Part shown: positions 1-9,032 of the stretch, in pieces
How the letters are laid out: each line of letters begins with the position of its first letter
How positions within the stretch are numbered: position 1 is the first letter of the stretch
Assembly (NCBI GenBank): GCA_028279765.1
Contig: JANQND010000017.1
Coordinates: 62,001 to 126,000 of the forward strand
Origin: Candidatus Nanoarchaeia archaeon
GTDB taxonomy: Archaea; Nanobdellota; Nanobdellia; Woesearchaeales; WJIZ01
Direction of reading: 5' to 3'
Length of the DNA stretch: 64,000 nucleotides
Notes under the pieces: model-generated
The model's database searches: none
What the model was told of the DNA's origin: nothing
The model's input: only the letters and a program-made list of their open reading frames with translations
Program-made: the position numbers and the translations under genes

Positions 1-624
1 CTGATCGAGAAATCAAATGTTATTTTTGCAAGCTGGTAGCCAAGGACAAGCAGTGCGAAGGGAATAGTAATAGATCCGATCATGTCCATTCCGATAAACA
101 AAGATTTAGGAATACTGATAGAGAATTGATTGAGTAAAATCCCAACAATAATAGCGTAGAAAAGGGGTATTTTTGCAATTTCCTTGAAGTCCTTTTTCTC
201 ATGGATAAGGTAGACACCAATACTGAAAATGAAGATTCCAGAGATGATATCATACATAATTGCCGAGGCAAGGCCAACTGTTCCGTAAGCAAAGAGCGAA
301 ACCGGGTATCCGAGAAATCCTGTATTTCCGAAAACTGCCGGGAGAGTAAGACTTTTGTCTTTCTTTCCTTTGCTGAGAAGTAGGAATATTGATCCCTGAA
401 TAATGATGATCAGTGCTGCTGCTGCAATAATTGCTGTAAGCTCAATCAAATTGATTTCTGAGCTGCTCAGCTTCGTAATTACGAGTAGTGGCCCAGTTAG
501 ATAGATGATCATATTAACCATAGAGTCAATGGGAAGAGTGAATTTTTTTCCCATGATGAATCCTATGGCAATGACTAGAAAAATAGGAGTAATGGTCTCT
601 AATAAAAAAGAGAGAGTGCTCATA
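1..624 (-). CDS. AEC-family (auxin efflux carrier-like) transporter, truncated by window edge
   Basis: Reverse-strand frame open from ATG at 624 to window start: MSTLSFLLETITPIFLVIAIGFIMGKKF...VFGNTGFLGYPVSLFAYG...; multi-TM with NTGFLGYP-type motif. Not in ORF track because it has no stop in the window. Confidence 0.8.
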
Positions 625-708
625 GCGTTGTTTCTTTTTCTTCGTTATATAAAAGTATGGGAAGACAAAATCATTACCTTTAAGAATAATAAGAATTGAT
701 TTTTTGTG

Positions 709-1479
709 ATGTTAGAAGTCTGCGCATTAGCATCCGGAAGTTCAGGGAACTGTTTTTTTGTAGGATCAGATAAAGGAAGTATACTGGTAGATGCAGGAAT
801 CAGTGCAAGAGAGATCGAGAGAAGGCTTGCGCAAATTGGAAGGGACGCTGCATCACTGCAGGGTATTTTCATTACTCATGAGCACAGTGATCATATTAGA
901 GGCGTGGAGACACTTTCGAAGAAGTACAGGATTCCCGTGTATTTAACTGAAAAAACGCTGGAGAATTCGAATATTAATGTGAGTGAGTTTGCCTTCGTTG
1001 AGCGCGATAAGGAGTTTGCGTTCCTTGGCCTGCATATTCTTCCCTTCTCGAAAAGCCATGATGCTGCTGATCCGGTAAGTTATGTGATCAGAAATGGTGA
1101 AAAAACAGCAAGCATCATTACCGATATTGGGTATTGCTGTGAGAACGTAAAAAAGAGCGTTACGCAGAGCAATGTATTAATTCTTGAAAGCAATCATGAT
1201 GGGTTCATGCTTACAAACGGGGCGTACCCTAAGCACCTTAAAGACCGAATAGTCGGAAACAAAGGGCATATATCGAATTATGAGGCTGCGCTGCTGGTCC
1301 TAGAATGTGCAAAGGATTCCTTATCGCATGTTTTCCTCTCGCATCTAAGCGAAGAAAATAATAAAGAGGAGATTGCACTGCGCACCTTCAATTCAATCGT
1401 AAAAGAGAGAGCAGATCTTGCTCACCTGCAAACACTCATGACGTATCGGAATAAGCCAAGTGAACTAGTGAGAATCTGA
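709..1479 (+). CDS. MBL-fold metallo-hydrolase (YycJ/WalJ-like)
   Basis: CALASGSSGNCFFVGSDKGSILVDAG and THEHSDH motif; ATG 709 preferred over GTG 706. Confidence 0.85.
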   Translation: MLEVCALASGSSGNCFFVGSDKGSILVDAGISAREIERRLAQIGRDAASLQGIFITHEHSDHIRGVETLSKKYRIPVYLTEKTLENSNINVSEFAFVERDKEFAFLGLHILPFSKSHDAADPVSYVIRNGEKTASIITDIGYCCENVKKSVTQSNVLILESNHDGFMLTNGAYPKHLKDRIVGNKGHISNYEAALLVLECAKDSLSHVFLSHLSEENNKEEIALRTFNSIVKERADLAHLQTLMTYRNKPSELVRI

Positions 1480-1522
1480 ATTTATACTAATATTTATAAA
1501 GGCGTATTCAAGCCCATCTTCT

Positions 1523-1559
1523 ATTGCACATAAGTGCAATTATGGTGCATGGTGCACCA
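1523..1559 (+). promoter_or_regulatory. Tandem hairpins in 5' leader of TRAM-domain gene
   Basis: Perfect ATTGCAC-ataa-GTGCAAT stem-loop (1523-1540), then TGGTGCA TGGTGCACCA with perfect 10-bp palindrome (1550-1559); downstream of TATA-like atatttataaagg. Confidence 0.5.
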
Positions 1560-1571
1560 ATTAAGAATTAG

Positions 1572-2045
1572 GTGAAAGAAGAAATGTATGGAAATAATGA
1601 AGGTTTTGGTGGTGGCTATAGAAGGCCCGTAAATGTAGGAGATGAATTAGACGTAAAGATTGAGTCCGTTGGAGCAAAAGGCGACGGCGTGGCTAAGGAG
1701 AAAGGATTCGTACTGTTCGTCCCAGGCGCTAAAGAAGGAGACGAAGTGAGAATCAAAGTTTCCAAGGTTATGAGAAATATGGGCTTTGCTGAAGTTGTTG
1801 GACAAGCTCAAGGTCCAGTATCACAAGATTCACAGGACGCTCCTGCTCAAGAGAGTGAGGAGGCTGCTGAAGAGCCAGCTGCAGACGCACAGGATAGTGA
1901 GAGTTTCGGAGAGGATTCTGAAGATTTTGGTGAGGAAGAAGAAAAACAGGAAGATGCACCTGCTGAGAGTGAGGCTGCTGATGCTCCTGCTGAAACTTCC
2001 GAAGAGCCTGCAAGTGAGGAATCCGAGGAGAAAAAAGAAGAGTAA
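1572..2045 (+). CDS. TRAM domain protein with long acidic low-complexity C-terminal tail
   Basis: VGDELDVKIESVGAKGDGVAKEKGFVLFVPGAKEGDEVRIKVSKV is a TRAM domain; tail about 80 aa rich in E/D/S/A; ATG alternative start 1584. Confidence 0.85.
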   Translation: MKEEMYGNNEGFGGGYRRPVNVGDELDVKIESVGAKGDGVAKEKGFVLFVPGAKEGDEVRIKVSKVMRNMGFAEVVGQAQGPVSQDSQDAPAQESEEAAEEPAADAQDSESFGEDSEDFGEEEEKQEDAPAESEAADAPAETSEEPASEESEEKKEE

Positions 2046-2218
2046 ATCTTCTTTATTTTTGTTTTTTTATTATCTTATTCTTAACGCATAGCTTTATAAA
2101 GGGAAAATCATTTCTCCTATTCTATAACCGAACGCAGTGTTGATACTTGAGATGCTGCATAGTCCTGTTGAGGTCATAAAGATACAGGATGAGAAGTATT
2201 GTTTAGGAGGAAAGTAAA

Positions 2219-2818
2219 ATGACTGAAAATGAACTATTATTGCCCCAGGAAGATTATCTGAAATCTGGAATTCATATCGGAACAAAGTTTAAAACCAAGT
2301 ATATGGCTGATTTCATCTATAAGACCAGGCCGGATGGGCTCTCTGTCTTAAATTTGCAGAAAATCGATGAGAGAATTCGTATTGCAGCAAAAATGCTTGC
2401 GCAATATGAGCCGGGACAAATCCTGGTATCTTCAAGAAGGGAAAATTCCTGGAAGCCTGTAAAAGCATTTGGGAAAGCAACGGGCGTGCAGTTTTTTGCA
2501 GGAAGATACCCGCCGGGAGTACTTACGAATCCGCAGTTGAAGAATTTTGTTGAAGCAAAGGTTATTCTTATTGTAGATTCCTGGCCGGACAGAAATGCTA
2601 TTTCAGATGCCAACAAAATCGGTATTCCTGTTATTGCATTGTGTGATACCAATAACCAGCCGAATAATATTGATCTTGTTATTCCCTGCAATAATAAAGG
2701 AAAGAAAAGCCTGGGATTGTTTTTCTGGCTGCTAGCACGAGAGTACCTGCGAGCGCGAGGAGTTCTTTCCGAAAAGGAAGATCTTAAAGAATCTCTTGCA
2801 GAATTTACTGAAGAATAA
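2219..2818 (+). CDS. rpsB: 30S ribosomal protein S2
   Basis: S2 signatures GIHIGTKFKTKYMADFIYKTRPDGLSVLNLQKIDERI, FFAGRYPPGVLTNP; SD aggagg upstream. Confidence 0.93.
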   Translation: MTENELLLPQEDYLKSGIHIGTKFKTKYMADFIYKTRPDGLSVLNLQKIDERIRIAAKMLAQYEPGQILVSSRRENSWKPVKAFGKATGVQFFAGRYPPGVLTNPQLKNFVEAKVILIVDSWPDRNAISDANKIGIPVIALCDTNNQPNNIDLVIPCNNKGKKSLGLFFWLLAREYLRARGVLSEKEDLKESLAEFTEE

Positions 2819-2874
2819 TTGCTCTAAGGGTATTCTTCAGCTTTTTCTTTCTTATTTATCTGCTTTTATTTTTC

Positions 2875-3846
2875 TTAGATTAGCTTTTTGAGGTCTTCTA
2901 TTGCATGATGCAGTTCTTTGTCTTCAAACAGAACCTTGTAGGTTTGAGAAGTTAGCGGAAGGTCAAGATTATTTTTTACTGCATACTCATGCACTGCTTT
3001 ACACGTGGTCACTCCCTCAGCAACCATGCCGTGCATTTCTTTTTTGATTTGTTCAAAATTCATTCCCTTGGCAAGAAGCTGGCCTGCTTTTCGGTTTCTG
3101 GATTTTATGGAAGTGCAGGTCGCAACGAGATCGCCTACGCCGGCAAGACCATAGCAGGTTTTTTGCTGGGCACCAAAGTGTTTGCCAAGGATAGTCATTT
3201 CCCGAAGGCCAAACGTAATGATTGATCCCGTGGCATTATCTCCCAGACCTAAGGAAGAAATAACGCCTGTAGCAAGGGCGATAATGTTTTTTACCGAACC
3301 ACAGATTTCCACGCCAATGATATCATCATGAGGATATACCTTGAAGTAAGGCGTTTCAAAAATCTCTTTGAGTTTTTCCAGGTCTGCATTCTGTGATGCA
3401 ATGACCGTGCCGGTTGCTATCTTTTGGCTTACTTCTTCTGCGTGATTTGGCCCGGAGATCACAGCGACCTTCACACCAGGCAGTTCCTCTTCGATGACCT
3501 GCGACATGCGCTTAAAGGTATTGATTTCCAGTCCTTTTGCAACATTTACTACGGTGCAATCCGCCGGCTTTTCCTTTATCGACTGCAGCACTGATCGCAG
3601 GTATTGAGAAGGAATAGCCGTAATAATTAATTCTGCCCCTTGCACAGCTGTATCAAGATTTTGCTCAGCAATAAGGGAGGCAGGTAATTCTATTCCAGGC
3701 AGATATATCGGATTTTCTCTTTTTTTGGCTATGCTCTCTACTATTTCTTTTTCTCTTACCCAGAGGTGTACATCTTTAAATTTTGAGGAGAGCAGTGCTG
3801 CCAGTGTTGTTCCCCAGCTGCCTGCACCAAGAATTGCTATTTTCAT
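2875..3846 (-). CDS. gpsA: NAD(P)H-dependent glycerol-3-phosphate dehydrogenase, bacterial GpsA type
   Basis: MKIAILGAGSWGTTLAALLSSK, GPNHAEEV, KNIIALATGVISSLGLGDNATGSIITFGLREM, GLAGVGDLVATCTSIKSRNRKAG. Confidence 0.95.
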   Translation of the reverse strand: MKIAILGAGSWGTTLAALLSSKFKDVHLWVREKEIVESIAKKRENPIYLPGIELPASLIAEQNLDTAVQGAELIITAIPSQYLRSVLQSIKEKPADCTVVNVAKGLEINTFKRMSQVIEEELPGVKVAVISGPNHAEEVSQKIATGTVIASQNADLEKLKEIFETPYFKVYPHDDIIGVEICGSVKNIIALATGVISSLGLGDNATGSIITFGLREMTILGKHFGAQQKTCYGLAGVGDLVATCTSIKSRNRKAGQLLAKGMNFEQIKKEMHGMVAEGVTTCKAVHEYAVKNNLDLPLTSQTYKVLFEDKELHHAIEDLKKLI

Positions 3847-4499
3847 TTTCTCTGTTTCTTCTCCTCATCAAAGTCATAGCTTTTTTTGCATAGTTTTCCT
3901 ATTTCTCTCATAACAAGAGTGGTAATTTCTCTGAGTGCTTTACGGTCATTCTCCTTTCCGTAATAGCTCTCAAAGGTGAGTGGTTTTCCTATATATAAGT
4001 CTGCTTTTTTTCCCAGTTTTGGAATTCGTTTTCCCTTAGGAAGTATCTCAAATGTATTGGTCATTCCTACAGGAACTACGGGAACCTTTGAGGCAAGGGC
4101 AAGCCTTGCCACACCTGTTTTCGCCCGATTTAGTTTTCCTGTCAGGGTTCTTGTTCCTTCAGGATAAATGAGAATGATATCACCTTTTTTGAGATGCTTG
4201 ACCGCAGTTGCCAGCGCTTCTTTACCGCCCGCTTCCCGATCTATGGGGATGGTTCTCACATACTTATGCCATGTGCGCTGAAAGAACCCATTCCAGTGTT
4301 CTTTTTTTGCTAACGGATGCATGACCCTTCCGGTGTATTGGTAGAGGTTATAACCTAATAATATATGATCAAGATATGAAGAATGATTTGGAGCAAGTAT
4401 GCATCCTCCTTTTCGGGGAATATTGTCAAAGCCCTTTACTTCTCCGGTCACTAAGGGGAGAACTATGCTCAGTCCTGCACGTACAATAAAGTAAGTCAT
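3843..4499 (-). CDS. 1-acyl-sn-glycerol-3-phosphate acyltransferase-like (PlsC family)
   Basis: NHSSYLDH (HX4D) and YPEGTRTLTGKL motifs. Confidence 0.9.
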   Translation of the reverse strand: MTYFIVRAGLSIVLPLVTGEVKGFDNIPRKGGCILAPNHSSYLDHILLGYNLYQYTGRVMHPLAKKEHWNGFFQRTWHKYVRTIPIDREAGGKEALATAVKHLKKGDIILIYPEGTRTLTGKLNRAKTGVARLALASKVPVVPVGMTNTFEILPKGKRIPKLGKKADLYIGKPLTFESYYGKENDRKALREITTLVMREIGKLCKKSYDFDEEKKQRK

Positions 4500-4500
4500 T

Positions 4501-5124
4501 TTATGTCTGTGAAAGCTTTTGAATTTGCGTCATTATCTTTCCTGTTATCTCCTCAAGGTTGGATGTTGAAAAAGTTAATGGTTTTCCTATGTGCACGGTT
4601 GCTCTTTTGAAGCGGGGAAATTTCGCTCCCTTGGGGAGAATGTCATAGGATCCTCTGATGCCTATTGGCAGTACGGGGACTTTTGCGGCAAGCGCGAGCT
4701 TTGCCGCTCCTACTTTTCCTTTCTTGAGTTTTCCATCATGGCTCCTTCCTCCCTCAGGAAATATGATGACGTTTTTATCTTCTTTGAGTGCCTGCTTTGC
4801 CAGCTTGAAGGCTTTCTGGTTTGTCTTTTTTCTTTTTTCCTCTTCTTTTACATCCTTTCCTACATCTACCGGAATACACCCATAATGGTCTAGGAATATC
4901 TTGAGCGGAGCAGACTTATAGAAGCGTGAGTTAACATATGTGCGTATTTTTTTGTTTGTTGACTTCACGATAATTGAGGGTATGATCAAGTCATCTGCAA
5001 AGGATGCATGGTTGGAGACGGCAATAAACGGATCTTTTGGGATGTAGTTTTTTCCCTCTATTTTTTTGATGTAGAGTGAAATAAAATTTGCTAAGAAGAG
5101 TTTTCCGAAAGGATGCACCATCAT
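4501..5124 (-). CDS. 1-acyl-sn-glycerol-3-phosphate acyltransferase-like (PlsC family), second copy
   Basis: NHASFADD (HX4D) and FPEGGRSHDGKLKKGKVGAAKLAL. Confidence 0.9.
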   Translation of the reverse strand: MMVHPFGKLFLANFISLYIKKIEGKNYIPKDPFIAVSNHASFADDLIIPSIIVKSTNKKIRTYVNSRFYKSAPLKIFLDHYGCIPVDVGKDVKEEEKRKKTNQKAFKLAKQALKEDKNVIIFPEGGRSHDGKLKKGKVGAAKLALAAKVPVLPIGIRGSYDILPKGAKFPRFKRATVHIGKPLTFSTSNLEEITGKIMTQIQKLSQT

Positions 5125-5197
5125 GCTATAAGTCGGCTGCAGCTTTAAAAAGCTTATGGCATTACTTATATATACCTTTTGCCTCTCTTTGCAGATT

Positions 5198-5461
5198 ATG
5201 GAACCAACAATTAGAAAACCGTCATCAGAAGAAAAAGAGCAAGCGCAGCAATGGCCTATTTGGGAAAAGGAAGAGAGTGAATTCCCCTGGGAGTATACTC
5301 AGCCTGAGAAGTGCCTCATCATTGAAGGAGAATTTGTAGTGACGAATGAAGAGGGAAAAGAATTTCATGCCAGCGCAGGGGATTATGTAGTGTTTCCAGC
5401 AGGAATGAAATGCCGCTGGGATATTACTAAGGCAGTAAAGAAGCACTATCAGTTCGGGTAG
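5198..5461 (+). CDS. Small cupin-domain protein
   Basis: EGEFVVTNEEGKEFHASAGDYVVFPAGMKCRWD; TATA cttatatata about 30 bp upstream of ATG 5198 implies a leaderless start. Confidence 0.75.
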   Translation: MEPTIRKPSSEEKEQAQQWPIWEKEESEFPWEYTQPEKCLIIEGEFVVTNEEGKEFHASAGDYVVFPAGMKCRWDITKAVKKHYQFG

Positions 5462-5464
5462 AAT

Positions 5465-7156
5465 TTATAGTGTTAGCCCACCGTTAACGTTGATGATTTC
5501 TCCAGTAATATAGGAGGATTTTTCTGATGCAAGAAAGAGTGCTGCGTGAGCAACATCCTCTGGCAAGCCGGTATGCTTGAGAGGGATTGCCTCTTCAATT
5601 TTCTTCTTGACTTCATCAGGAATTGTTCTTGTAAGATCGCTATCGATGAATCCCGGGGCAATAGTGTTTACACGAATCTGGCGTTTTCCCTGTTCTTTTG
5701 CCAGCGATTTTGCAAAGCCAATTAATCCTGCTTTTGAGGCAGCATAGTTTGCCTGGCCGACATTTCCGTAGATTCCAACAATTGAGCTGATGAACATAAT
5801 GCTTCCACCCTGATTCATGAGAGGAAGCATTGCCTTTGTCGCATTATATGAGCCAGTAAGATTAGTCTGAATGACTTCGTGCCATTCTTCGTCAGACATT
5901 TTTTCGAAGGTCCTGTCGCGGATAATTCCTGCATTGTTCACGAGAATGTCAATTTTCTCAAATGATTCCTGGACTTGGTTAGCCATCTTTTGGGTCTCTT
6001 TTCTGGAAGAGATATTTGCCTGAACTGCCAAGCATTTTACGCCCAGCGGTTCAATGTCTTCTACTGTTTGTTGTGCCTTTTGTGCATTACTATTGTAGTT
6101 AAGAACGATGTTTGCTCCGCTCCTGGCAAGCTCTAACGCAATTTCTCTTCCTATACCTTTCGATGCTCCGGTGACCAGGGCTGTTTTTCCTTTAAGCTCT
6201 TTTTGTTCTTTTTTTGCATCAATATATACACCGACTATCGTGAACGTTTCGCTGTCTGCCAAGGCATTATTTTGCTCAAGGTCTTTGAATAGCTCCTGCG
6301 CTGCCCGGGTGATGATTTCGTCCCTATCCTTGGCTTGCTGCTCTGTTGGGTGGTGCCCCCCTATTTCAGGAAGGATGCCTGCCTGAAGCCTTTGAACTCT
6401 CAAAAATGCAAGCCACTCATCGTATTTAACCTTGAATAGGTGGTATGCTGACTCTCCACAGGTAAATCCTGCTTTCTGCAAAGCCTCGTGGTAGTGGCTT
6501 AGTGGCCTGGGGTCCGGAAAGACAAATTTTCTCTGATGCTCCTGCTCCTTTTCTTTTTCCAGGAGATCTTTTTTGTATTCTGCAAATTTTGGATCTGATT
6601 TAATGATGCTCATGCAATTATCATGTACGCGCTGTACTGTGCCATCAATGAGAAGAGCACCCTCGGGCAAATCATCCATAATAATATTTCCGCTTTCTAT
6701 AAAGAAATTTCCCCCTTCTTTTAGGGCCTCGTAGATCCCCTTGAATGTTCCCTGTAAATCGTCGATGAGGTGAACAGTGTTTCCACTGACCACATGATCC
6801 AGCTTGTTTTTCCCGGTAGTCTGCGCTAGGGTATCATAGATATCACCATGCTTATTCAGAAGCATGCAATTCACGTGTTTTTCATCCTTGAATACGTCGT
6901 GTGCTTTTCCCAGCCATGCTGCAGAATTATCAACAAGCCATAGATTTAGCTGGCTTTTGAGTTTTTTAAGCAGCTGGAGCCCTGAAACACCTGTTCCTGC
7001 ACCGAAGTCGACGACGGTCTGGCCTTTTTTCATAAATGGCACTGCCCTCTCTGCGAGTGCTTCAAGTGCCTGAATATAATACGGTGCGTCGACAACTGCA
7101 TCATGATATGCTGCTGCTCCCGATGATACCGGCCTGTCAGGAATCCACTCTTTCAT
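5465..7156 (-). CDS. Fusion: N-terminal SAM-dependent methyltransferase + C-terminal FabG-type 3-oxoacyl reductase (SDR)
   Basis: N-term VVDFGAGTGVSGLQLL (SAM motif I); C-term GKTALVTGASKGIGREIA...NNAGI...YAASKAGL...YITGEIINVNGGLTL. Confidence 0.9.
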   Translation of the reverse strand: MKEWIPDRPVSSGAAAYHDAVVDAPYYIQALEALAERAVPFMKKGQTVVDFGAGTGVSGLQLLKKLKSQLNLWLVDNSAAWLGKAHDVFKDEKHVNCMLLNKHGDIYDTLAQTTGKNKLDHVVSGNTVHLIDDLQGTFKGIYEALKEGGNFFIESGNIIMDDLPEGALLIDGTVQRVHDNCMSIIKSDPKFAEYKKDLLEKEKEQEHQRKFVFPDPRPLSHYHEALQKAGFTCGESAYHLFKVKYDEWLAFLRVQRLQAGILPEIGGHHPTEQQAKDRDEIITRAAQELFKDLEQNNALADSETFTIVGVYIDAKKEQKELKGKTALVTGASKGIGREIALELARSGANIVLNYNSNAQKAQQTVEDIEPLGVKCLAVQANISSRKETQKMANQVQESFEKIDILVNNAGIIRDRTFEKMSDEEWHEVIQTNLTGSYNATKAMLPLMNQGGSIMFISSIVGIYGNVGQANYAASKAGLIGFAKSLAKEQGKRQIRVNTIAPGFIDSDLTRTIPDEVKKKIEEAIPLKHTGLPEDVAHAALFLASEKSSYITGEIINVNGGLTL

Positions 7157-8277
7157 GCGCTCACCTTTTGAAAAATATGTACGGTGCTTGTTGCTCCTGC
7201 GCCGCCAATGTTATGGGCCAGCCCAATGTTTGCCCTGGATAGCTGCCTGTCCTGCGCCTCTCCTCTGAGCTGCTTTGCTACTTCATAGATTTGGGAAACA
7301 CCGGTTGCAGAGATGGGATGCCCTCTTGCTTTGAGACCACCTGATGTGTTGATCGGAAGGGAGCCGTCGAGCTTTGTTTTGCCGTCTCTGATTAAGGATG
7401 CCCCTTCTCCTTTCTTACAGAATCCAAGATCTTCATAATTGATGAGTTCGACTGGTGTGAAAGCATCGTGCACTTCTGCAAAATCGATGCCTGAGCGATC
7501 AATTCCTGCCTGTGAAAACGCCTGATTTGCTGCCTGCACGGTTGCATCCCAGGATGTCATCGTTCCCCTCTCCCATGCCGTAAGATAATCAGTGTATGTT
7601 CCGGCTCCAATTATTTTGATATCTGTCTTATTTTGGGTTACAACGCATGCTGCTGCGCCATTGATGCTAAAGGAACAATCGAACAATCGCAATGGTGATG
7701 CCACAACAGGAGAATTTTTGATCTTTTCTAACGTTACTTTTTTCCCGTAGAACCCTGCTTTTGGGTTGAGGTTTGCGTGCTCATGGTTCTTGAGGGCGAC
7801 TAATGCTAAGTCATCACTGGTAGTGCCAAACTGCATCATGTGCTGCTGGGCTACGAGCGCGTTTTGGCCGGGGAAATTCAGCCCTTCTGCCTGCTCATAG
7901 ATTCTCTCTGCTCCAGTCATCAACTCGTCAGTAATATTTGAAGTGGTGCTTGCTGCAAGCCGCTCTCCTCCAAGAACAAGAATGTTCTCGTATTCCATTT
8001 GAAGCGCAGTCCAAAATGCTGCTCCTCCTCCTCCGCAGCCTGCAGGAACTCTTACAATCGGTTTTTGAATTTTAAGCAAACTGGAGATGAGTGATGCGGC
8101 ATGCCTTTGCCGCTCTCCGTTCGCCTCATTATCGATCGTGGAGAGTGCAACAGCATCTATATCATCAATGTTCATGTCTGCATCATCAAGTGCTTCCATA
8201 GTTGCCTCATAGATGAGGTCGTGTGTTGTCCGGTCATCCGTTCCGAATTTGGTCATGCCAACGCCGCTGAGATACAT
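7153..8277 (-). CDS. Thiolase family (SCP-x / acetyl-CoA acetyltransferase type)
   Basis: VPAGCGGGGAAFW nucleophile region, HDAFTPVELINYEDLGFC, GGLKARGHPISATG, HNIGGAGATSTVHIF. Confidence 0.9.
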   Translation of the reverse strand: MYLSGVGMTKFGTDDRTTHDLIYEATMEALDDADMNIDDIDAVALSTIDNEANGERQRHAASLISSLLKIQKPIVRVPAGCGGGGAAFWTALQMEYENILVLGGERLAASTTSNITDELMTGAERIYEQAEGLNFPGQNALVAQQHMMQFGTTSDDLALVALKNHEHANLNPKAGFYGKKVTLEKIKNSPVVASPLRLFDCSFSINGAAACVVTQNKTDIKIIGAGTYTDYLTAWERGTMTSWDATVQAANQAFSQAGIDRSGIDFAEVHDAFTPVELINYEDLGFCKKGEGASLIRDGKTKLDGSLPINTSGGLKARGHPISATGVSQIYEVAKQLRGEAQDRQLSRANIGLAHNIGGAGATSTVHIFQKVSA

Positions 8278-8278
8278 T

Positions 8279-9004
8279 TTAAAAATTTAATCCTCCGTTT
8301 ACCTGCAGCGTTTCTGCTGTTATATATCGCGCTTTTTCCGAGCAGAGAAAAGCCACTGCATTTGCAATGTCCTGAGGCTCTCCGACTCTTCCCAGCGAGA
8401 TCATTTTCTTGATAATAAATTTTCTGATGAAAGGAATATTCTCTACCATGCCCGTTTCAATAAACCCCGGGCACACTGCATTGACTGTTATCTTCTTTTT
8501 TGCAAGCTCCTTTGCCAGTGTTTTTGTGAACCCTATGAGCGCTGCCTTTGATGCTGCATAATTTGTTTGCCCAGCATTGCCTACTATCCCGACAATCGAG
8601 CTAATGGAGACAATTCTTCCCGGTCCGCTCATTAAAGGAATCACTTCCTTGGTAACATAATATGCACCATTAAGATTCACATCGATTACTCTCTGCCATT
8701 GCTCTGAAGTCATGTTCCAGAGAGTCTTATCTTCAGTTATTCCTGCATTATTTACCAGGATATCAATGGATGGGAATGTTTCTTTTACTTTTTCAATCAT
8801 TTGCCTGACTTCTTCTTTATTCGCAATGTTTGCCCTGATCGCTATAGCTTGCGCACCAATTGCTTTAATTTCGCTTACGGTCTGCTCCGCACCTTCTTTA
8901 TCTCCTGCATAATTAATAATGCAGTTGATTCCTTCTTTTGCGAGCGTGAGCGCAGTAGCTTTCCCTATTCCTTTCGATGCTCCGGTGATGAGTGCGGTTT
9001 TCAT
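8279..9004 (-). CDS. fabG: 3-oxoacyl-[ACP/CoA] reductase, FabG-type SDR
   Basis: ALITGASKGIGKATALTL, NNAGITEDKTLWNM, YAASKAALIGFTKTLAKEL, VNGGLNF. Confidence 0.92.
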   Translation of the reverse strand: MKTALITGASKGIGKATALTLAKEGINCIINYAGDKEGAEQTVSEIKAIGAQAIAIRANIANKEEVRQMIEKVKETFPSIDILVNNAGITEDKTLWNMTSEQWQRVIDVNLNGAYYVTKEVIPLMSGPGRIVSISSIVGIVGNAGQTNYAASKAALIGFTKTLAKELAKKKITVNAVCPGFIETGMVENIPFIRKFIIKKMISLGRVGEPQDIANAVAFLCSEKARYITAETLQVNGGLNF

Positions 9005-9032
9005 TAGTTATCGTTAAGAGTTATTTGTTTAT

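Noticed and set aside
1786-2091. Alternate-frame ORF (101 aa) inside TRAM gene and antisense ORF 1768..2013
   Set aside because: Out-of-frame readings of the GA-rich acidic-tail coding sequence; low-complexity K/L/R or Q/H-rich products.
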